The notes: generated from the sequence alone by a model not told the origin. DNA of 64,000 nt from DASWZN01 sp963841635 (GCA_963841635.1 CAWJDO010000002.1:3534001-3598000); one strand, 5' to 3'. Counted from the first letter of the stretch, positions 41,113-51,199 are shown. Made by a program: numbers and translations.

Positions 41113-42780
41113 CTAAGGCAACTGCAACGGCAGTGTGTAAATCTGCGTGAAGAACTGATTGGGGATGGCCGTAGAGTTCAGCCCCTGGCTGAAGCCGTAG
41201 ATCACGTTGACCGCTCCGGCGTCCGTGATCGTGCCGCCTGCGGCGTCCAGGCTCTCGTCGGGCACCCCGACCGCCAGGTCGTCGCGGCCGTCTCCGTTGA
41301 AGTCGCCCGCCGCCAGGCCCTTTCCAAAAAAGTCCCCGCTCTCCGCCTGATCCAGCACGCTGGGGCCGTCCTGGCTCCAGAGCTGGCTGTGGACCGTCGT
41401 CGCATTGAGCCCGTGAGAGGAGCCGTAGATAACACTGACGGCTCCGGCGTCCGTGGCCGTGCCGACCGTGGCGTGACGCACGCAGATGGCGAGGTCGCTG
41501 AACCTGTCGCCGTTGAAGTCGCCTACCGTCAACTCGTCTCCGAACATGTCGCCCGCCTGCGCCGTGCCCGGCACGCCGGCGGAATTCAGATCCCAGACCT
41601 GGTTCGGAACCGTCGTGGCGTTGAGCCCGGTATGGGAGCCGTAAATGACGTTGACCACCCCCGCATCCTGCATCAAGCCGATGCTCTCCCTGGCCGCTCC
41701 GACGGCGAGATCCGCGATGCCGTCGCCGTTGAAATCGCCAACGGCTAGGGCATACCCGAACAAGTCGTAAGACTTCGCGCGATCCACCATTCCAGAACTG
41801 TTCTGGGTCCAGAACTGATTGGCAACCGCCGTGGCGTTGAGGCCTGTTACGGAGCCGTAGATCACGTTAACGGCGCCGGCGTACTGGAGCGTCGCTACCG
41901 TCTTGTCAGGCACGCCGATGGCGAGGTCGGCGTACCCGTCGCCGTTGAAATCGCCGGCCGTCAGAGTCGACCCGAATCCGTCGAAGGACGCCGCACCGCC
42001 CTGGATGCCCGAACTGGTCTCGCTCCAGAACTGGCTCGGGACAGGGGTGGTCGACAGGCCCACGGCCGAGCCGTAGATCACCACGACGGCTCCAGCCTGC
42101 GAAAGTAGCCCTCTGCCGGTCAGCTGGCAGCTCGCTGAACAGAAGGTCTCGTTGGGCACACCGATGGCGAGATCGGCGAATCCGTCATGGTTGAAATCGC
42201 CGGCCGCCAGCGCCAGGCCGAAGTTGTTGCCCGCCCCCGGCCCGCCCTGAATCCCGGGGCTCGCCTGACTCCAGAAGTGGACGAAACTGCCGCCGGCCGT
42301 GAGGCCTTTGGGGGACCCGTAGAGGATTACCACGGCACCCGCGGCGCCGAGGCCGTTGACGGTCTCCACAGGCGCGCCGATGGCCAGGTCCGTGTATCCG
42401 TCGTGATTGAAATCCCCGGCCGCCAGCACCAATCCGAAATCGGCACCGGCACCGTCGGGGATGCCGCTGGCGGTTCCCTGGCTCCAGAACTGACGCTGAT
42501 TGGGGTCGAGACCGCCCTGGGACCCATAAATGACCTCCACGGCCCCGGCGCTTTGGATCTGACCCGAAGGCCCGGCGATGCCCTCGCCTGGCACACCGAT
42601 CGCCAGGTCCATATACCCATCGCCGTTGAAGTCGCCGCGTGCAAGCGCATGGCCGAAAAGGTCGTTCGGCTCGGCGGCCCGATCACCAACGCCCGCCTGG
42701 GCGAAAGCCGTCGCGCTCGCCAGCCCCAAAGTGCACAGCAAGCCGCAAATCCTCACCATCTCTGGCGTTTTCGTTTTCAT
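41113..42780 (-). CDS. Secreted FG-GAP (integrin-like) repeat protein
   Basis: This 555-residue protein has a signal peptide (MVRICGLLCTLGLASATAFA) and at least seven repeats of the FG-GAP type, each with ARGDFNGDGYMDLAIGVP-like cores and closing VNVIYGS. The DxNxDGxxDL cores bind calcium in a beta-propeller blade. Such proteins are common exported adhesins or scaffolds in Acidobacteria. The ATG at 42780 sits behind GAGGAG. No transmembrane anchor or catalytic motif is present. Confidence 0.88.
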   Translation of the reverse strand: MKTKTPEMVRICGLLCTLGLASATAFAQAGVGDRAAEPNDLFGHALARGDFNGDGYMDLAIGVPGEGIAGPSGQIQSAGAVEVIYGSQGGLDPNQRQFWSQGTASGIPDGAGADFGLVLAAGDFNHDGYTDLAIGAPVETVNGLGAAGAVVILYGSPKGLTAGGSFVHFWSQASPGIQGGPGAGNNFGLALAAGDFNHDGFADLAIGVPNETFCSASCQLTGRGLLSQAGAVVVIYGSAVGLSTTPVPSQFWSETSSGIQGGAASFDGFGSTLTAGDFNGDGYADLAIGVPDKTVATLQYAGAVNVIYGSVTGLNATAVANQFWTQNSSGMVDRAKSYDLFGYALAVGDFNGDGIADLAVGAARESIGLMQDAGVVNVIYGSHTGLNATTVPNQVWDLNSAGVPGTAQAGDMFGDELTVGDFNGDRFSDLAICVRHATVGTATDAGAVSVIYGSSHGLNATTVHSQLWSQDGPSVLDQAESGDFFGKGLAAGDFNGDGRDDLAVGVPDESLDAAGGTITDAGAVNVIYGFSQGLNSTAIPNQFFTQIYTLPLQLP

Positions 42781-42916
42781 CTGATTTCTCCTCGGCGGGG
42801 CAGCAGTTCGAGACATCCCGGCTTGATCGTGCCCCCCTATAAGTACAATCGGAATCGGAAAGAGAAACCGGACAGCAGGCGAAGTTCGTTTACCTCTCGC
42901 TTACGCGCGCGTTTCG

Positions 42917-42946
42917 GAACCGGGCAGCGACCGCGAGGGAGCGGTG
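42917..42946. repeat. Dispersed repeat, copy in the gap before the kinase gene
   Basis: The core GCGACCGCGAGGGAGCGG lies downstream of the kinase stop and upstream of the FG-GAP gene start. The surrounding 150 bases hold no gene. Confidence 0.7.
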
Positions 42947-42970
42947 TAAAGGGATTTCAGAAAGCTCACA

Positions 42971-45397
42971 CTAATGCGGGTTCTTCCGCTGCTGGGCTTG
43001 CTTCAGTGTGGTCAGGAGTTCCCGGTTGGAGCGGGCATCGTCGCCCTGCTGCCCGGGAATGTCCTTCAGTAAGCCCTGAGCATGGAGCAGCAGCCCCTCG
43101 GCTTCGCCGTACCGGCCGAGCGCCATGAGTACCTCTCCCAGCAGGCTCTCCGCCGAGCCGGTCCGCCAGTCGTCTTTACGCAAGGCGCGCCGCCGGACCT
43201 CGAGCCCGTGCCGGACCAACGGTTCGGCGGCAGCCGCATGCCCGAGTGCCAGCTCGGCACGGGCCAGGTTCATCTGGAGTGAGGCCGTGGTCGGGTGCTC
43301 GTCGCCCAGAGCGTGTTGCGAAATCGCGACTGCCTCGCGAAGCAGCGACTCCGCCTCAGGCAACTTGCCCTCATGGCGCAACGGATGTGAGAGGTTGTTG
43401 AGCGAGATGGCGATGTCGATATGGTTCTTGTCCAATACCTTCCGGCGTATCGCCAGCGCCCTGCGAAATAACACTTCGGAACCGGCCACATCCCCCTGGT
43501 CTTCGATGACCGCGGCCAGGTTGTCCATCAGCGCCGCCGTGCTGGCGTGCTCTTCCCCGAACACCTTTCTGTGAATGGCCAGGGACTCCCGGAGCAGAGC
43601 GACGGCGCTGGCCAGTTCGCCTTTCTCCCAGAGCAGAAGGCCCAGGTCGTTCAACGAAGTCGCGGTCTCCGAGTCTTGATCCCCAAGCACCTTGCGCCGG
43701 ATTCGGAGGGCCTCGCGGAAGAGCGGTTCGGCGCGGTCGTTGTCGCCACGACTCTCATAGGCGCGGGCCAGCTCATCCAGCGTGACAGCCACATCCTGAT
43801 GCTCAGGGCCGAGGACCTTGCGCCGCATGGCGAGGGCCTCGCCGAGTGTCTGGGTCGCCGCGGCATAGTCACCCCTGTTCCGTTGAAGCGCGCCCAGGTC
43901 ATTGAGGCTCTGGGCCAGGGCCTCGCTCGGCGGACCGCGCCGGCCGATCGCCACCGCTTCCTCCAACAGGGGCTGGGCTTTACTGTTCTCGTCCAGTCTC
44001 TGGTAAACCCGGCCCATCACGGTGAGCATCTGAGCCTTCAGTTCCGGCTGGCCCGCAAGCTCACGACGGACGCGCTCCGCTCCGGCATCGAGCAGCCCGC
44101 GAACCGTGGGCTCTTTGACGTCGTGGGTGACGTAGGGATCCGTTGCGGTCAGCAGCCCGATCAACAGCTCGCTCACCTTGGCTGCCTTCGCGGCCTCCAA
44201 CTGGGCGTGATTCCGCTCCGCGGCAAGCCGCGCGGTATAGAAGGCCGTCACTACGGCAACGAGCAACACCCCGGCCGCTCCGACGGTCACCCCGCGCCAT
44301 CGGCGCCGCAGAAACTTCGCCGTGCGGTAGCCAAGTGTGTCCGGGCGGGCGCCGATAGGCTCGTGATCGAGATACCGCCTCAGATCCTCGGCGAAAGCCG
44401 AAGCCGAGGAGTAGCGCTGGGACGGCTCCTTCTTCAATGCCTTGGCAACCACGGTCGCCAGGTCGCCTGGCACCCCGCAAAGCCTCGGAGACTCGGCATC
44501 CACCAAAGCGCGCATCGTTTCCGCGGGCGTGCCGGCCGGACGCCGCCCGCCCAGCAGTTGAAAAAGCAGCACGCCGGAAGAGTACACGTCCGTCGCGGTG
44601 GTGACGGGGCCCGCCGTCGCCTGCTCGGGCGCGGCATATTCGGGCGTCAGCGCCCAGCCGCCCTCGCGCGTCAGCGCGGTCGCCGCGCCAAGCTCCGCCG
44701 TGTCTTCCAGCAGTTTCGCGATTCCGAAGTCCAGCAGCTTCACACATCCATCGGCCGTGACCAGCACATTGGAGGGCTTGATATCGCGATGGACAACTAA
44801 GTTCGCGTGCGCATGGGCCAGGGCGTCCAGCACGTCCAGGAACAGGCGAACGCGCGCCTCGGTCCCCGAAGCCCGGCTGTCGCACCAGCTGTCGATGTGC
44901 TCGCCCGCCACGTGTTCGAGCACCAGATACGGCTGGCCGAGCGGGGACACGCCTGCGTCGATCAGCCGCGCTATGTGTGGATGAGCCAGGCGAGCGAGGA
45001 TGGTGCCTTCCCTCCGGAACCGTTCCGCGCCTGGGCGGCCCACCAGCGCGGCGTTCAGGAATTTGACCGCAACTTGACCTTCGAACCGCCCGTCGCTGCG
45101 CCGCGCCAGCCAGACGCTGCCCATTCCGCCCTGCCCGATCTGCGAAAGGAGCGTATAGGCTCCCACCGTCTGGCCTTCGAGCGACGCTTCGAGCGGCAGG
45201 CCGGCGGCCCCGTCGAGAAACGATTCCTTGCTCAAGGCTCGATGCTCATCCAGCAGGGCCTGCAAGTCGGCGGCGATATCCGGGGCCTCCGCGCGAAGCG
45301 ATTCCAGCCAGGCCGAGAGCTCCTCGCCCTCCATCTCCATCGCCCGGTCGAGATAGGAGCTCAACACTCGCCAGCGGTCATGGTTCATCGTTGACAT
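42971..45397 (-). CDS. Ser/Thr protein kinase with TPR sensor repeats
   Basis: This 808-residue kinase has an N-terminal segment (to about residue 75), a protein kinase domain (about 80-345), a membrane segment (TVGAAGVLLVAVVTAFYTA, about 375-395) and about eight kinesin-light-chain-type tetratricopeptide repeats to the end. Key residues: glycine loop IGQGGMG (88-93), Lys112, HRDIKPSN with Asp205, and DFG at 223-225. It phosphorylates Ser/Thr of unknown targets, with TPRs facing the periplasm. The start lies inside the end of the sigma factor gene, so both are coupled; this kinase-sigma pairing recurs in this kind of organism. Confidence 0.92.
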   Translation of the reverse strand: MSTMNHDRWRVLSSYLDRAMEMEGEELSAWLESLRAEAPDIAADLQALLDEHRALSKESFLDGAAGLPLEASLEGQTVGAYTLLSQIGQGGMGSVWLARRSDGRFEGQVAVKFLNAALVGRPGAERFRREGTILARLAHPHIARLIDAGVSPLGQPYLVLEHVAGEHIDSWCDSRASGTEARVRLFLDVLDALAHAHANLVVHRDIKPSNVLVTADGCVKLLDFGIAKLLEDTAELGAATALTREGGWALTPEYAAPEQATAGPVTTATDVYSSGVLLFQLLGGRRPAGTPAETMRALVDAESPRLCGVPGDLATVVAKALKKEPSQRYSSASAFAEDLRRYLDHEPIGARPDTLGYRTAKFLRRRWRGVTVGAAGVLLVAVVTAFYTARLAAERNHAQLEAAKAAKVSELLIGLLTATDPYVTHDVKEPTVRGLLDAGAERVRRELAGQPELKAQMLTVMGRVYQRLDENSKAQPLLEEAVAIGRRGPPSEALAQSLNDLGALQRNRGDYAAATQTLGEALAMRRKVLGPEHQDVAVTLDELARAYESRGDNDRAEPLFREALRIRRKVLGDQDSETATSLNDLGLLLWEKGELASAVALLRESLAIHRKVFGEEHASTAALMDNLAAVIEDQGDVAGSEVLFRRALAIRRKVLDKNHIDIAISLNNLSHPLRHEGKLPEAESLLREAVAISQHALGDEHPTTASLQMNLARAELALGHAAAAEPLVRHGLEVRRRALRKDDWRTGSAESLLGEVLMALGRYGEAEGLLLHAQGLLKDIPGQQGDDARSNRELLTTLKQAQQRKNPH

Positions 45398-45950
45398 CTT
45401 GCCCGCGTAAAGAGCGGTGAAGATAGATCCGCGCCTTCTCCCACTGGCGGCGCACGGTTCGCTCGGAGATGCCGCCCAGCGCGGCGATCTCGGTGAACGA
45501 GAAACCGCAGAAGAACTTGAGATCGACCACCTGTGCCAGCGCGGGATCGACCGTACGCAACTCGTCCAGCGCATCGCCGATCCGCTCCAGCTCTTTATCG
45601 TCGGCGCCGCCGGGCAGGTTGGTAGTGAGTGCCGTGATATGGAATTCGCCGCCGCGCTTGAGCGCCCGGCGCTCGCGCGCATAGTCGATGATCAGGCCGC
45701 GCATGACGCGCGAGGCGTAGGCCATGAACCGGCCGCGATCCGGGAATTCGGCGCCGTCCCGCCTGGACATGTCCAGGTACGCCTCGTGCAACACGGTGGT
45801 CGCGCCAAGCGTCACGCCGCTTCCGCACCTGGCCAGCTCGCTCCGCGCCAGTCTGTGCAGTTCCTCGTACAACGCGGCGAAGAGCAGATTCGCGGCCGAG
45901 CCGTCACCCTTCTCGGCGGACGCGATCAACGAGGAGATCGTGGTTCCCAA
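45378..45950 (-). CDS. ECF-like sigma factor coupled to the kinase
   Basis: This protein of about 190 residues has the sigma-70 region 2 (LLFAALYEELHRLARSEL, VLHEAYLDMSRRDG) and a region 4 helix-turn-helix (FSFTEIAALGGISERTVRRQWEKARIYL). The sequence form (ATTVLHEAYL, LIIDYARERRALKRGG) matches the ECF-like group found beside TPR kinases. No ATG or GTG fits; I suggest the TTG at 45950 behind AGAGGGGG. The frame upstream is open but unlike coding sequence. It is translated just ahead of the kinase. Confidence 0.85.
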   Translation of the reverse strand: MGTTISSLIASAEKGDGSAANLLFAALYEELHRLARSELARCGSGVTLGATTVLHEAYLDMSRRDGAEFPDRGRFMAYASRVMRGLIIDYARERRALKRGGEFHITALTTNLPGGADDKELERIGDALDELRTVDPALAQVVDLKFFCGFSFTEIAALGGISERTVRRQWEKARIYLHRSLRGQDVNDEP

Positions 45951-46167
45951 GCGCGCCCCCTCTGGAACGGAGAAACCTGCCCCAAAACTGTCTATGGCAA
46001 TAGCATACCAAGAGCCGCCAGCCGCCTCGACGCAGCGCATCCGTACGTTCTCGCGTCCACCATCCCGGTGTCGGAAAAGGCCGCCGCAACACCGTCGGGG
46101 GCTCACATCTTCTGTTTCCGGCTCGGACCACTTCCACTCACGTCCACAGTGCGCCGCAGCCGATGGC

Positions 46168-47328
46168 TCAGCGCCCCGGCGGGACCGGCGCCGCCACCGG
46201 ACAGCTTCGATCCCCCGGCCACTCAGCCGCCGGCTCGCCATCGCCCGCGGGGACGCTCCACCGCCCATACACCGGCGCCGGACTCGCCTCCCGGTTGCTG
46301 TCCACCATCTCCAGGAACATGTTGTGCGACCCAGCAAACCGGGCCGGATTGAACCGCACAGCAAAATGCACTTTCAGAGTATCCGCGCTGACTTCGGCAT
46401 TCGAGCATCCCGCCAGGAAGCAACGGTCGTTCCACAGTGACGCGCTTCCACCCGCCGCAATCGGCCCCAGGTACTTGCCGGGCTGGTCCGATAGCAGATA
46501 CAGGCTCTTACTGCCCGGATCGTACCGGACCACACACCTGTCGGCGCGGCTCTCCGCCCGCTCCTGGAAATGCAGCCGCGCCTGCGAGATGCCAACGCCG
46601 TTGTTCCCCAGCGAGAACTCGGCCGTGAACACCTGCGCCGCCCCTTCCCCACCGTCCGGATCGACGGAAGACATGTACGGCCCCGTCTTGAATGCCGCAT
46701 TTGCACAATACTGCGGCAGCCCGGCTTTGGGAAATTCAGCGAGCAGATCGAGCGAGGCGAACGCGCGTCTCCCGGTCTGAAACGGCACCGTGCAGGTGTA
46801 ATCGGCGTTGCCTTGATGTCCCGCCGCATCCGCTGGGATGTGGGCAATGAAGCAACCGTCAGCCAGCGCATGGATGTTCAGATCGAGGTCCGCCTTCTCG
46901 CCTTCCCTGTGCGTTATCCACGTGCCCCGGCACGATGCGAAATCGAAGACGTACTTCCCATCCACGTATGTGACCGGGATTTCGTCCTTGAATCCCGGCC
47001 TCTGCTTTTCCTCCGGATAAACCGCGGGGTAATCTTTCTGCACGCACTGCCCGAACCGGTCGCACTCCTTCCATTTGCCCACCTGGCGGCCCTCACTGTA
47101 ATCTCCGGACGAGCCTTCGAAATCGGGATTGAACCAGAACCGCGAAGGACCATCCTTTACCGCGAGCGAGCCCGGCAATACGCGCTCACAGAACACCTCT
47201 CCGCCGACGCCGTTGCGGTTGTCGCGGTAGGCTCTGCCCCCTGAACAATCGACCAACTTTGTCGACTGCGCCAAACAGAACCAACTGCCTGCGCATGCCA
47301 GGAGCCACGCGGTCGGAAAGCGACGCAT
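46168..47328 (-). CDS. Secreted protein of unknown function, 386 aa
   Basis: This protein starts at ATG 47328 with a signal peptide (FPTAWLLACAGSWFCLAQS). About ten cysteines spread through the mature part suggest disulfides. An N-terminal passage (SGDYSEGRQVGKWKECDRFG) recalls MORN-type wording, and the C-terminal half (SLGNNGVGISQARLHFQERA onward) looks like a beta-sandwich. No enzyme motif is visible. It is one of several secreted proteins in this window. Confidence 0.6.
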   Translation of the reverse strand: MRRFPTAWLLACAGSWFCLAQSTKLVDCSGGRAYRDNRNGVGGEVFCERVLPGSLAVKDGPSRFWFNPDFEGSSGDYSEGRQVGKWKECDRFGQCVQKDYPAVYPEEKQRPGFKDEIPVTYVDGKYVFDFASCRGTWITHREGEKADLDLNIHALADGCFIAHIPADAAGHQGNADYTCTVPFQTGRRAFASLDLLAEFPKAGLPQYCANAAFKTGPYMSSVDPDGGEGAAQVFTAEFSLGNNGVGISQARLHFQERAESRADRCVVRYDPGSKSLYLLSDQPGKYLGPIAAGGSASLWNDRCFLAGCSNAEVSADTLKVHFAVRFNPARFAGSHNMFLEMVDSNREASPAPVYGRWSVPAGDGEPAAEWPGDRSCPVAAPVPPGR

Positions 47329-47571
47329 TTCAGTACCAACGATAGCGCCGTCCGCCCAACGGACGTCAACGGCGACCTTGGCTCCCGATTCGGCAATACC
47401 ACCGCCCGGCCGAAGCAACCTTTTTCAGTCGCTCGCTTCCCCAAACTGAATCTCCCCGCTTTTCAACCTCTTAAGAAAATCAACCCCCCGACCCGCGCCC
47501 AATCCCGCGTTACCTTCGCCTCAGGCACGCCGCAAATCCCGGTGCCACAAACCCCGCTCCCAGGAGCCCCC

Positions 47572-48531
47572 ATGTCCACTCAAAAACGCAAAGATTCCTC
47601 CCGCGCCAACGGCGCCAAATCCCGCGGACCCGTCACCCCCGAAGGCCTCGCCCGCTCCCGCGTCGCCCGCCTCACCCACGGACTCACCTCCGACCAACTC
47701 CTCATCGAGGGCGAATCCGAGGAGCGGTTCAACGCCCTCCGCGAAGAATACCTGGCCGAGTACCAGCCCCAAACCCGCTCCCGCTTCGACCTCGTCGATC
47801 AACTGGTCGCCGCCCGCTGGCGCCACAACCGCGTCCTGGCCCTCCAAACCGCCCTCATCGATCGCCAGATCACTCGCCAGGAACCCGAGATCCGCGAAGA
47901 GTACGAGGTCTGCGACGGCGAGACTCGCGCCGCCATCGCCTACCAGCATCTGATAGACGATGGCAGCGCCCTCGAAAGCCTCAACCGCCACGAAACCCGC
48001 CTCGGCGCCGAGCTCCGGCGCACCATGAAGCAACTCGACACCCCGCCCAAAAATCAAAAATTTCACCATGAACCCAGCGACGTAAAACCCCCGTCCTCTG
48101 ATGACGATGGGCCAGCCCCCGGAGCCCCACCATCCACTATCGACCATCCACCATCGACCAGTCTGGACGATCCCGCCGGCGAATCCCCACGAATCCCGCC
48201 GCCCGTATCAACGGGCAACGAGCAACGAGCCACGAGCGGCGCGCCCTTAACGCGCCCCACTATCGACCCTCCACCATCGACCAGTCTGGACGATCCCGCC
48301 GGCGAGTCCCCACGAATCCCGCCGCCCGTATCAACGGGCAACGAGCAACGAGCCACGAGCGGCGCGCCCTTAGCGCGCCCCACTATCGACCCTCCACCAT
48401 CGACCAGTCTGGACGATCCCGCCGGCGAGTCCCCACGAATCCCGCCGCCCGTATCAACGGGCAACGAGCAACGAGCCACGAGCGGCGCGCCCTTAGCGCG
48501 CCCCACCAGCATTACCACCTATGTGCAGTAA
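47572..48531 (+). CDS. Repeat-tailed protein with an acidobacterial N-terminal domain
   Basis: This 319-residue protein begins KRKDSSRANGAKSRGPVTPE and continues LARSRVARLTHGLTSDQLLI, ESEERFNALREEYLAEY. This is a small helical domain that I associate with multi-copy acidobacterial proteins. From about residue 190 it changes into Pro/Ser-rich tandem units of 41 residues (about three copies), each containing TSLDDPAGESPRIPPPVSTG and ARPTIDPPP. The function is unknown. The ATG at 47572 fits the domain start. Confidence 0.6.
   Translation: MSTQKRKDSSRANGAKSRGPVTPEGLARSRVARLTHGLTSDQLLIEGESEERFNALREEYLAEYQPQTRSRFDLVDQLVAARWRHNRVLALQTALIDRQITRQEPEIREEYEVCDGETRAAIAYQHLIDDGSALESLNRHETRLGAELRRTMKQLDTPPKNQKFHHEPSDVKPPSSDDDGPAPGAPPSTIDHPPSTSLDDPAGESPRIPPPVSTGNEQRATSGAPLTRPTIDPPPSTSLDDPAGESPRIPPPVSTGNEQRATSGAPLARPTIDPPPSTSLDDPAGESPRIPPPVSTGNEQRATSGAPLARPTSITTYVQ
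48161..48529 (+). repeat. Three tandem 123-bp coding units
   Basis: Units recur with a 123-bp period (GTCTGGACGATCC at 48161, 48284 and 48407) and code for 41 residues each. Copies are nearly identical: the first has TTAACGCGCC where the others have TTAGCGCGCC, and CGAATCCCC versus CGAGTCCCC. Recent duplication or gene conversion is likely. Confidence 0.9.
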
Positions 48532-48532
48532 C

Positions 48533-51199
48533 TCATTTCGGCAGCTCAGCTTTGCTCGCCACTTCGAACTTAGCGGTCTGAACCGACGCGGCGTCCTGAG
48601 GCTGCGCGCCGCCGAGCGAGACCGTGTATTCACCGGGCACGATCACGCGATTGCCCTTCGCGTCAACCTGCCCCAAGGATCGCGGATCCACCGTCAGGCT
48701 GACGTGAGCCGACTCGCCCGGGCCCAGATGCACGCGCTTGAATCCCGCAAGCACACGCAGAGGAGTCTCGAACGCCTTGGGCTGCGTGAGGTAGAGTTCG
48801 ACGACTTCATCTCCCGCGGTCCGGCCCGCGTTCTTCACGTCAGCTTCTACCGTGACGGAATCGCTCTGTGTAACTTTCAGGGAGTCATACGCAAAGCTGC
48901 TGTAACTGAGCCCGAACCCGAATCCATAAAGCGGCTTGTCCGCAAGGTAACGATAGGTCCGCCCACGCATCGAGTACTCCTCGAATGGCGGGACCTGTTT
49001 CAGCGACGAATAGAAAGTCAGCGGAAGGCGTCCGGCGGGATTGTTGTCGCCGGCCAAGGTCTCGGCAATAGCCGTGCCACCCTCTGCTCCGGGATACCAG
49101 GCTTCGAGAATGGCGTTGGCATTCTTGGCAGCCCAGTTGACGGCCAGCGCGCTCCCGTTCTGCAGCACGACGACCAGCGGCTTTCCGGTCGCGGCGAGCG
49201 CCTTCAACAGTTCTTCCTGGGCCGCGGGCAAATCGATCGAGGTGCGATCGCCGCCGTTGAACCCCGCCAGCTTCACGGGCATCTCCTCGCCCTCGAGCGA
49301 CGGCGAAAGCCCCACGAACGCGATGGTCACCTCAGACTGTTTGGCCGCCTCGACCGCCTGCGTGCGGAGCACAGCCGCCGGAGCCTGCCAGGTGAGGTCA
49401 ATGCCGGCGCTCCCCGTTCCGTGCAAGTACTCGAGGCGGATCGCGTGTGGTTGCGTATCGCTGAGCGTCACGGGTGCTTCGATGACAGCGCCTCGCTCGC
49501 CAGTGGTCCCGCCGGGGCGGCTTTCAACCAGCAGTTTCTGGTCCAGGTAAAGCCGGAAGCCTTCCGCGTTCTGGCAGGCATAGCAGTAATTCACGCGCAC
49601 GCCCAGTTTGTACTCCCCCGGCGCCGGAGGAGTGAAGCTGCCGCTCCAACGCACCGAGTAATTGTTGCGCTCGAGGCCGTTTACGGGAACGACTTTGTCC
49701 CAATTGAAATTGATGTTACGGTCGGTCCGCGTGAGGACAGGCGAGCCACTCAAATCGGGCGAGCTGAAGTACTCGCCGGTAAGTCCATCGCCCGAGCCGT
49801 TCGCGGGATGAAGCGCGGTATGCTCGATGGGCATCGCGAAACCCTCCACCAGCGTCGAGCCCTGCGCATAAGCCACCTTGGCGGAGGAGAACCGCTTCTC
49901 AATCCCGTCGATTGGATAGACCGGCGAAGGCGGTGGTCCGTTGTAATTGCCTTGCAGCGACTGCACAAGCTCCGCCGTAGGACCTACCACGGCGATGCGA
50001 GTCGTCCCGGCCTTCAGAGGCAGTATGTGATCCTGATTCTTCAGGAGCACCATGGACTCCCGCGCCGCGCGCAGCGAGAGCTGGCGATGATCCGGCGAGT
50101 TGACCTCACTCATGGAAATCCGGCCATACGCAAAGCTGGACGGCGGGTCGAACATGCCGAGCTCGAATCGCGCCCGGAAGAGGCGGCGCAACGCGGTGTC
50201 AAGCTCGGATTCCTGAATCAACCCCTGGTGAACGGCGTCGACGAGAGCCGGGAACGCCTGGCCCTTGCCGAAACCGCATTCGAGATCGGTGCCGGCCTTG
50301 ACGGCAGCGGCCGCGGCGTGCGCCATGTCCGGAGCGTAGTGGTGTCCCGTGTTTATGTCCGCGACGGCGGCACAGTCGCTCACGACGTAGCCGTCGAACT
50401 TCCACGCCTCGCGCAGATGGTCGCGCAGGAGCATGTTACTGGCGCAGGCGGGCGCTCCATCAATCGAGTTATAGGCGCACATCACGGACTGCGCATGTGC
50501 CTCGGTCACGGCGGCGCGAAACGCGGGCAAGTAAGTGTCCTCGAGATCGTGCGGCGAGACATCCACGTTGAAGCCGTGGCGCAGCAGTTCGGGACCGCTG
50601 TGCACCGCATAATGCTTCGGAGTCGAGACCACCCTGAAATGTTGCGGATCGTTGCCCTGCATGCCGGTGACGAAGGCGACGCCCATGCGGCTGGTCAGGA
50701 ACGGGTCTTCACCATAAGTCTCCTGGCCGCGTCCCCAACGGGGGTCGCGAAAGATGTTGACGTTGGGCGCCCAGAACGTAAGTCCGAAGAACATTTCGTG
50801 CTGGTCCTTGCGCATGGCCTCGTTGTACTTGGCGCGCGCCTCGGTCGAGACCGTCTCGCCCATTTGGTGGACCAGGCCGGTGTCCCAGGTCGCGGCCATT
50901 CCAATTACTTGAGGGAAGTTCGTTGCGTAGCCGGCGAAGGCAACACCGTGCAGGCCCTCGTTCCACCAGTCGTACTTCGGCACGCCAAGGCGCGGGATGG
51001 GGGTCGCGTGGTCCCGCATCTCGGCAACCTTCTCTTCAAGCGTCATGCGGCCGATAAGGTCGTTGACACGCTGTTCCAGCGGCAACGCCGGATTCATGTA
51101 ACCCTCTTGTTGGGCATCGACGGGGAGAGCGAGCGCGAGGCCGGCCACAAGAGTAAGGAAGCTGTGCATCAGAGGAGCGCGGTAACTGGACATGGGCAT
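48533..51199 (-). CDS. Exported GH3 family beta-glycosidase with PA14 insertion
   Basis: This 888-residue glycosidase has an N-terminal signal (LTLVAGLALALPVDAQ after a short basic segment), a GH3 barrel and second domain, an inserted PA14 region (about residues 470-610) and a fibronectin-III-like C terminus (about 800-880). The nucleophile is Asp275 in GYVVSDCAAV; conserved elements include RDPRWGRGQETYGEDP, TPKHYAVHSGPE and LLRDHLREAWKFDGYV. PA14 insertion is typical of plant-polymer GH3 enzymes. Likely activity is on beta-linked glucose or xylose. Start 51199 is used; ATGs at 51193 and 51169 remain possible. Its stop lies one base from the convergent gene. Confidence 0.93.
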   Translation of the reverse strand: MPMSSYRAPLMHSFLTLVAGLALALPVDAQQEGYMNPALPLEQRVNDLIGRMTLEEKVAEMRDHATPIPRLGVPKYDWWNEGLHGVAFAGYATNFPQVIGMAATWDTGLVHQMGETVSTEARAKYNEAMRKDQHEMFFGLTFWAPNVNIFRDPRWGRGQETYGEDPFLTSRMGVAFVTGMQGNDPQHFRVVSTPKHYAVHSGPELLRHGFNVDVSPHDLEDTYLPAFRAAVTEAHAQSVMCAYNSIDGAPACASNMLLRDHLREAWKFDGYVVSDCAAVADINTGHHYAPDMAHAAAAAVKAGTDLECGFGKGQAFPALVDAVHQGLIQESELDTALRRLFRARFELGMFDPPSSFAYGRISMSEVNSPDHRQLSLRAARESMVLLKNQDHILPLKAGTTRIAVVGPTAELVQSLQGNYNGPPPSPVYPIDGIEKRFSSAKVAYAQGSTLVEGFAMPIEHTALHPANGSGDGLTGEYFSSPDLSGSPVLTRTDRNINFNWDKVVPVNGLERNNYSVRWSGSFTPPAPGEYKLGVRVNYCYACQNAEGFRLYLDQKLLVESRPGGTTGERGAVIEAPVTLSDTQPHAIRLEYLHGTGSAGIDLTWQAPAAVLRTQAVEAAKQSEVTIAFVGLSPSLEGEEMPVKLAGFNGGDRTSIDLPAAQEELLKALAATGKPLVVVLQNGSALAVNWAAKNANAILEAWYPGAEGGTAIAETLAGDNNPAGRLPLTFYSSLKQVPPFEEYSMRGRTYRYLADKPLYGFGFGLSYSSFAYDSLKVTQSDSVTVEADVKNAGRTAGDEVVELYLTQPKAFETPLRVLAGFKRVHLGPGESAHVSLTVDPRSLGQVDAKGNRVIVPGEYTVSLGGAQPQDAASVQTAKFEVASKAELPK

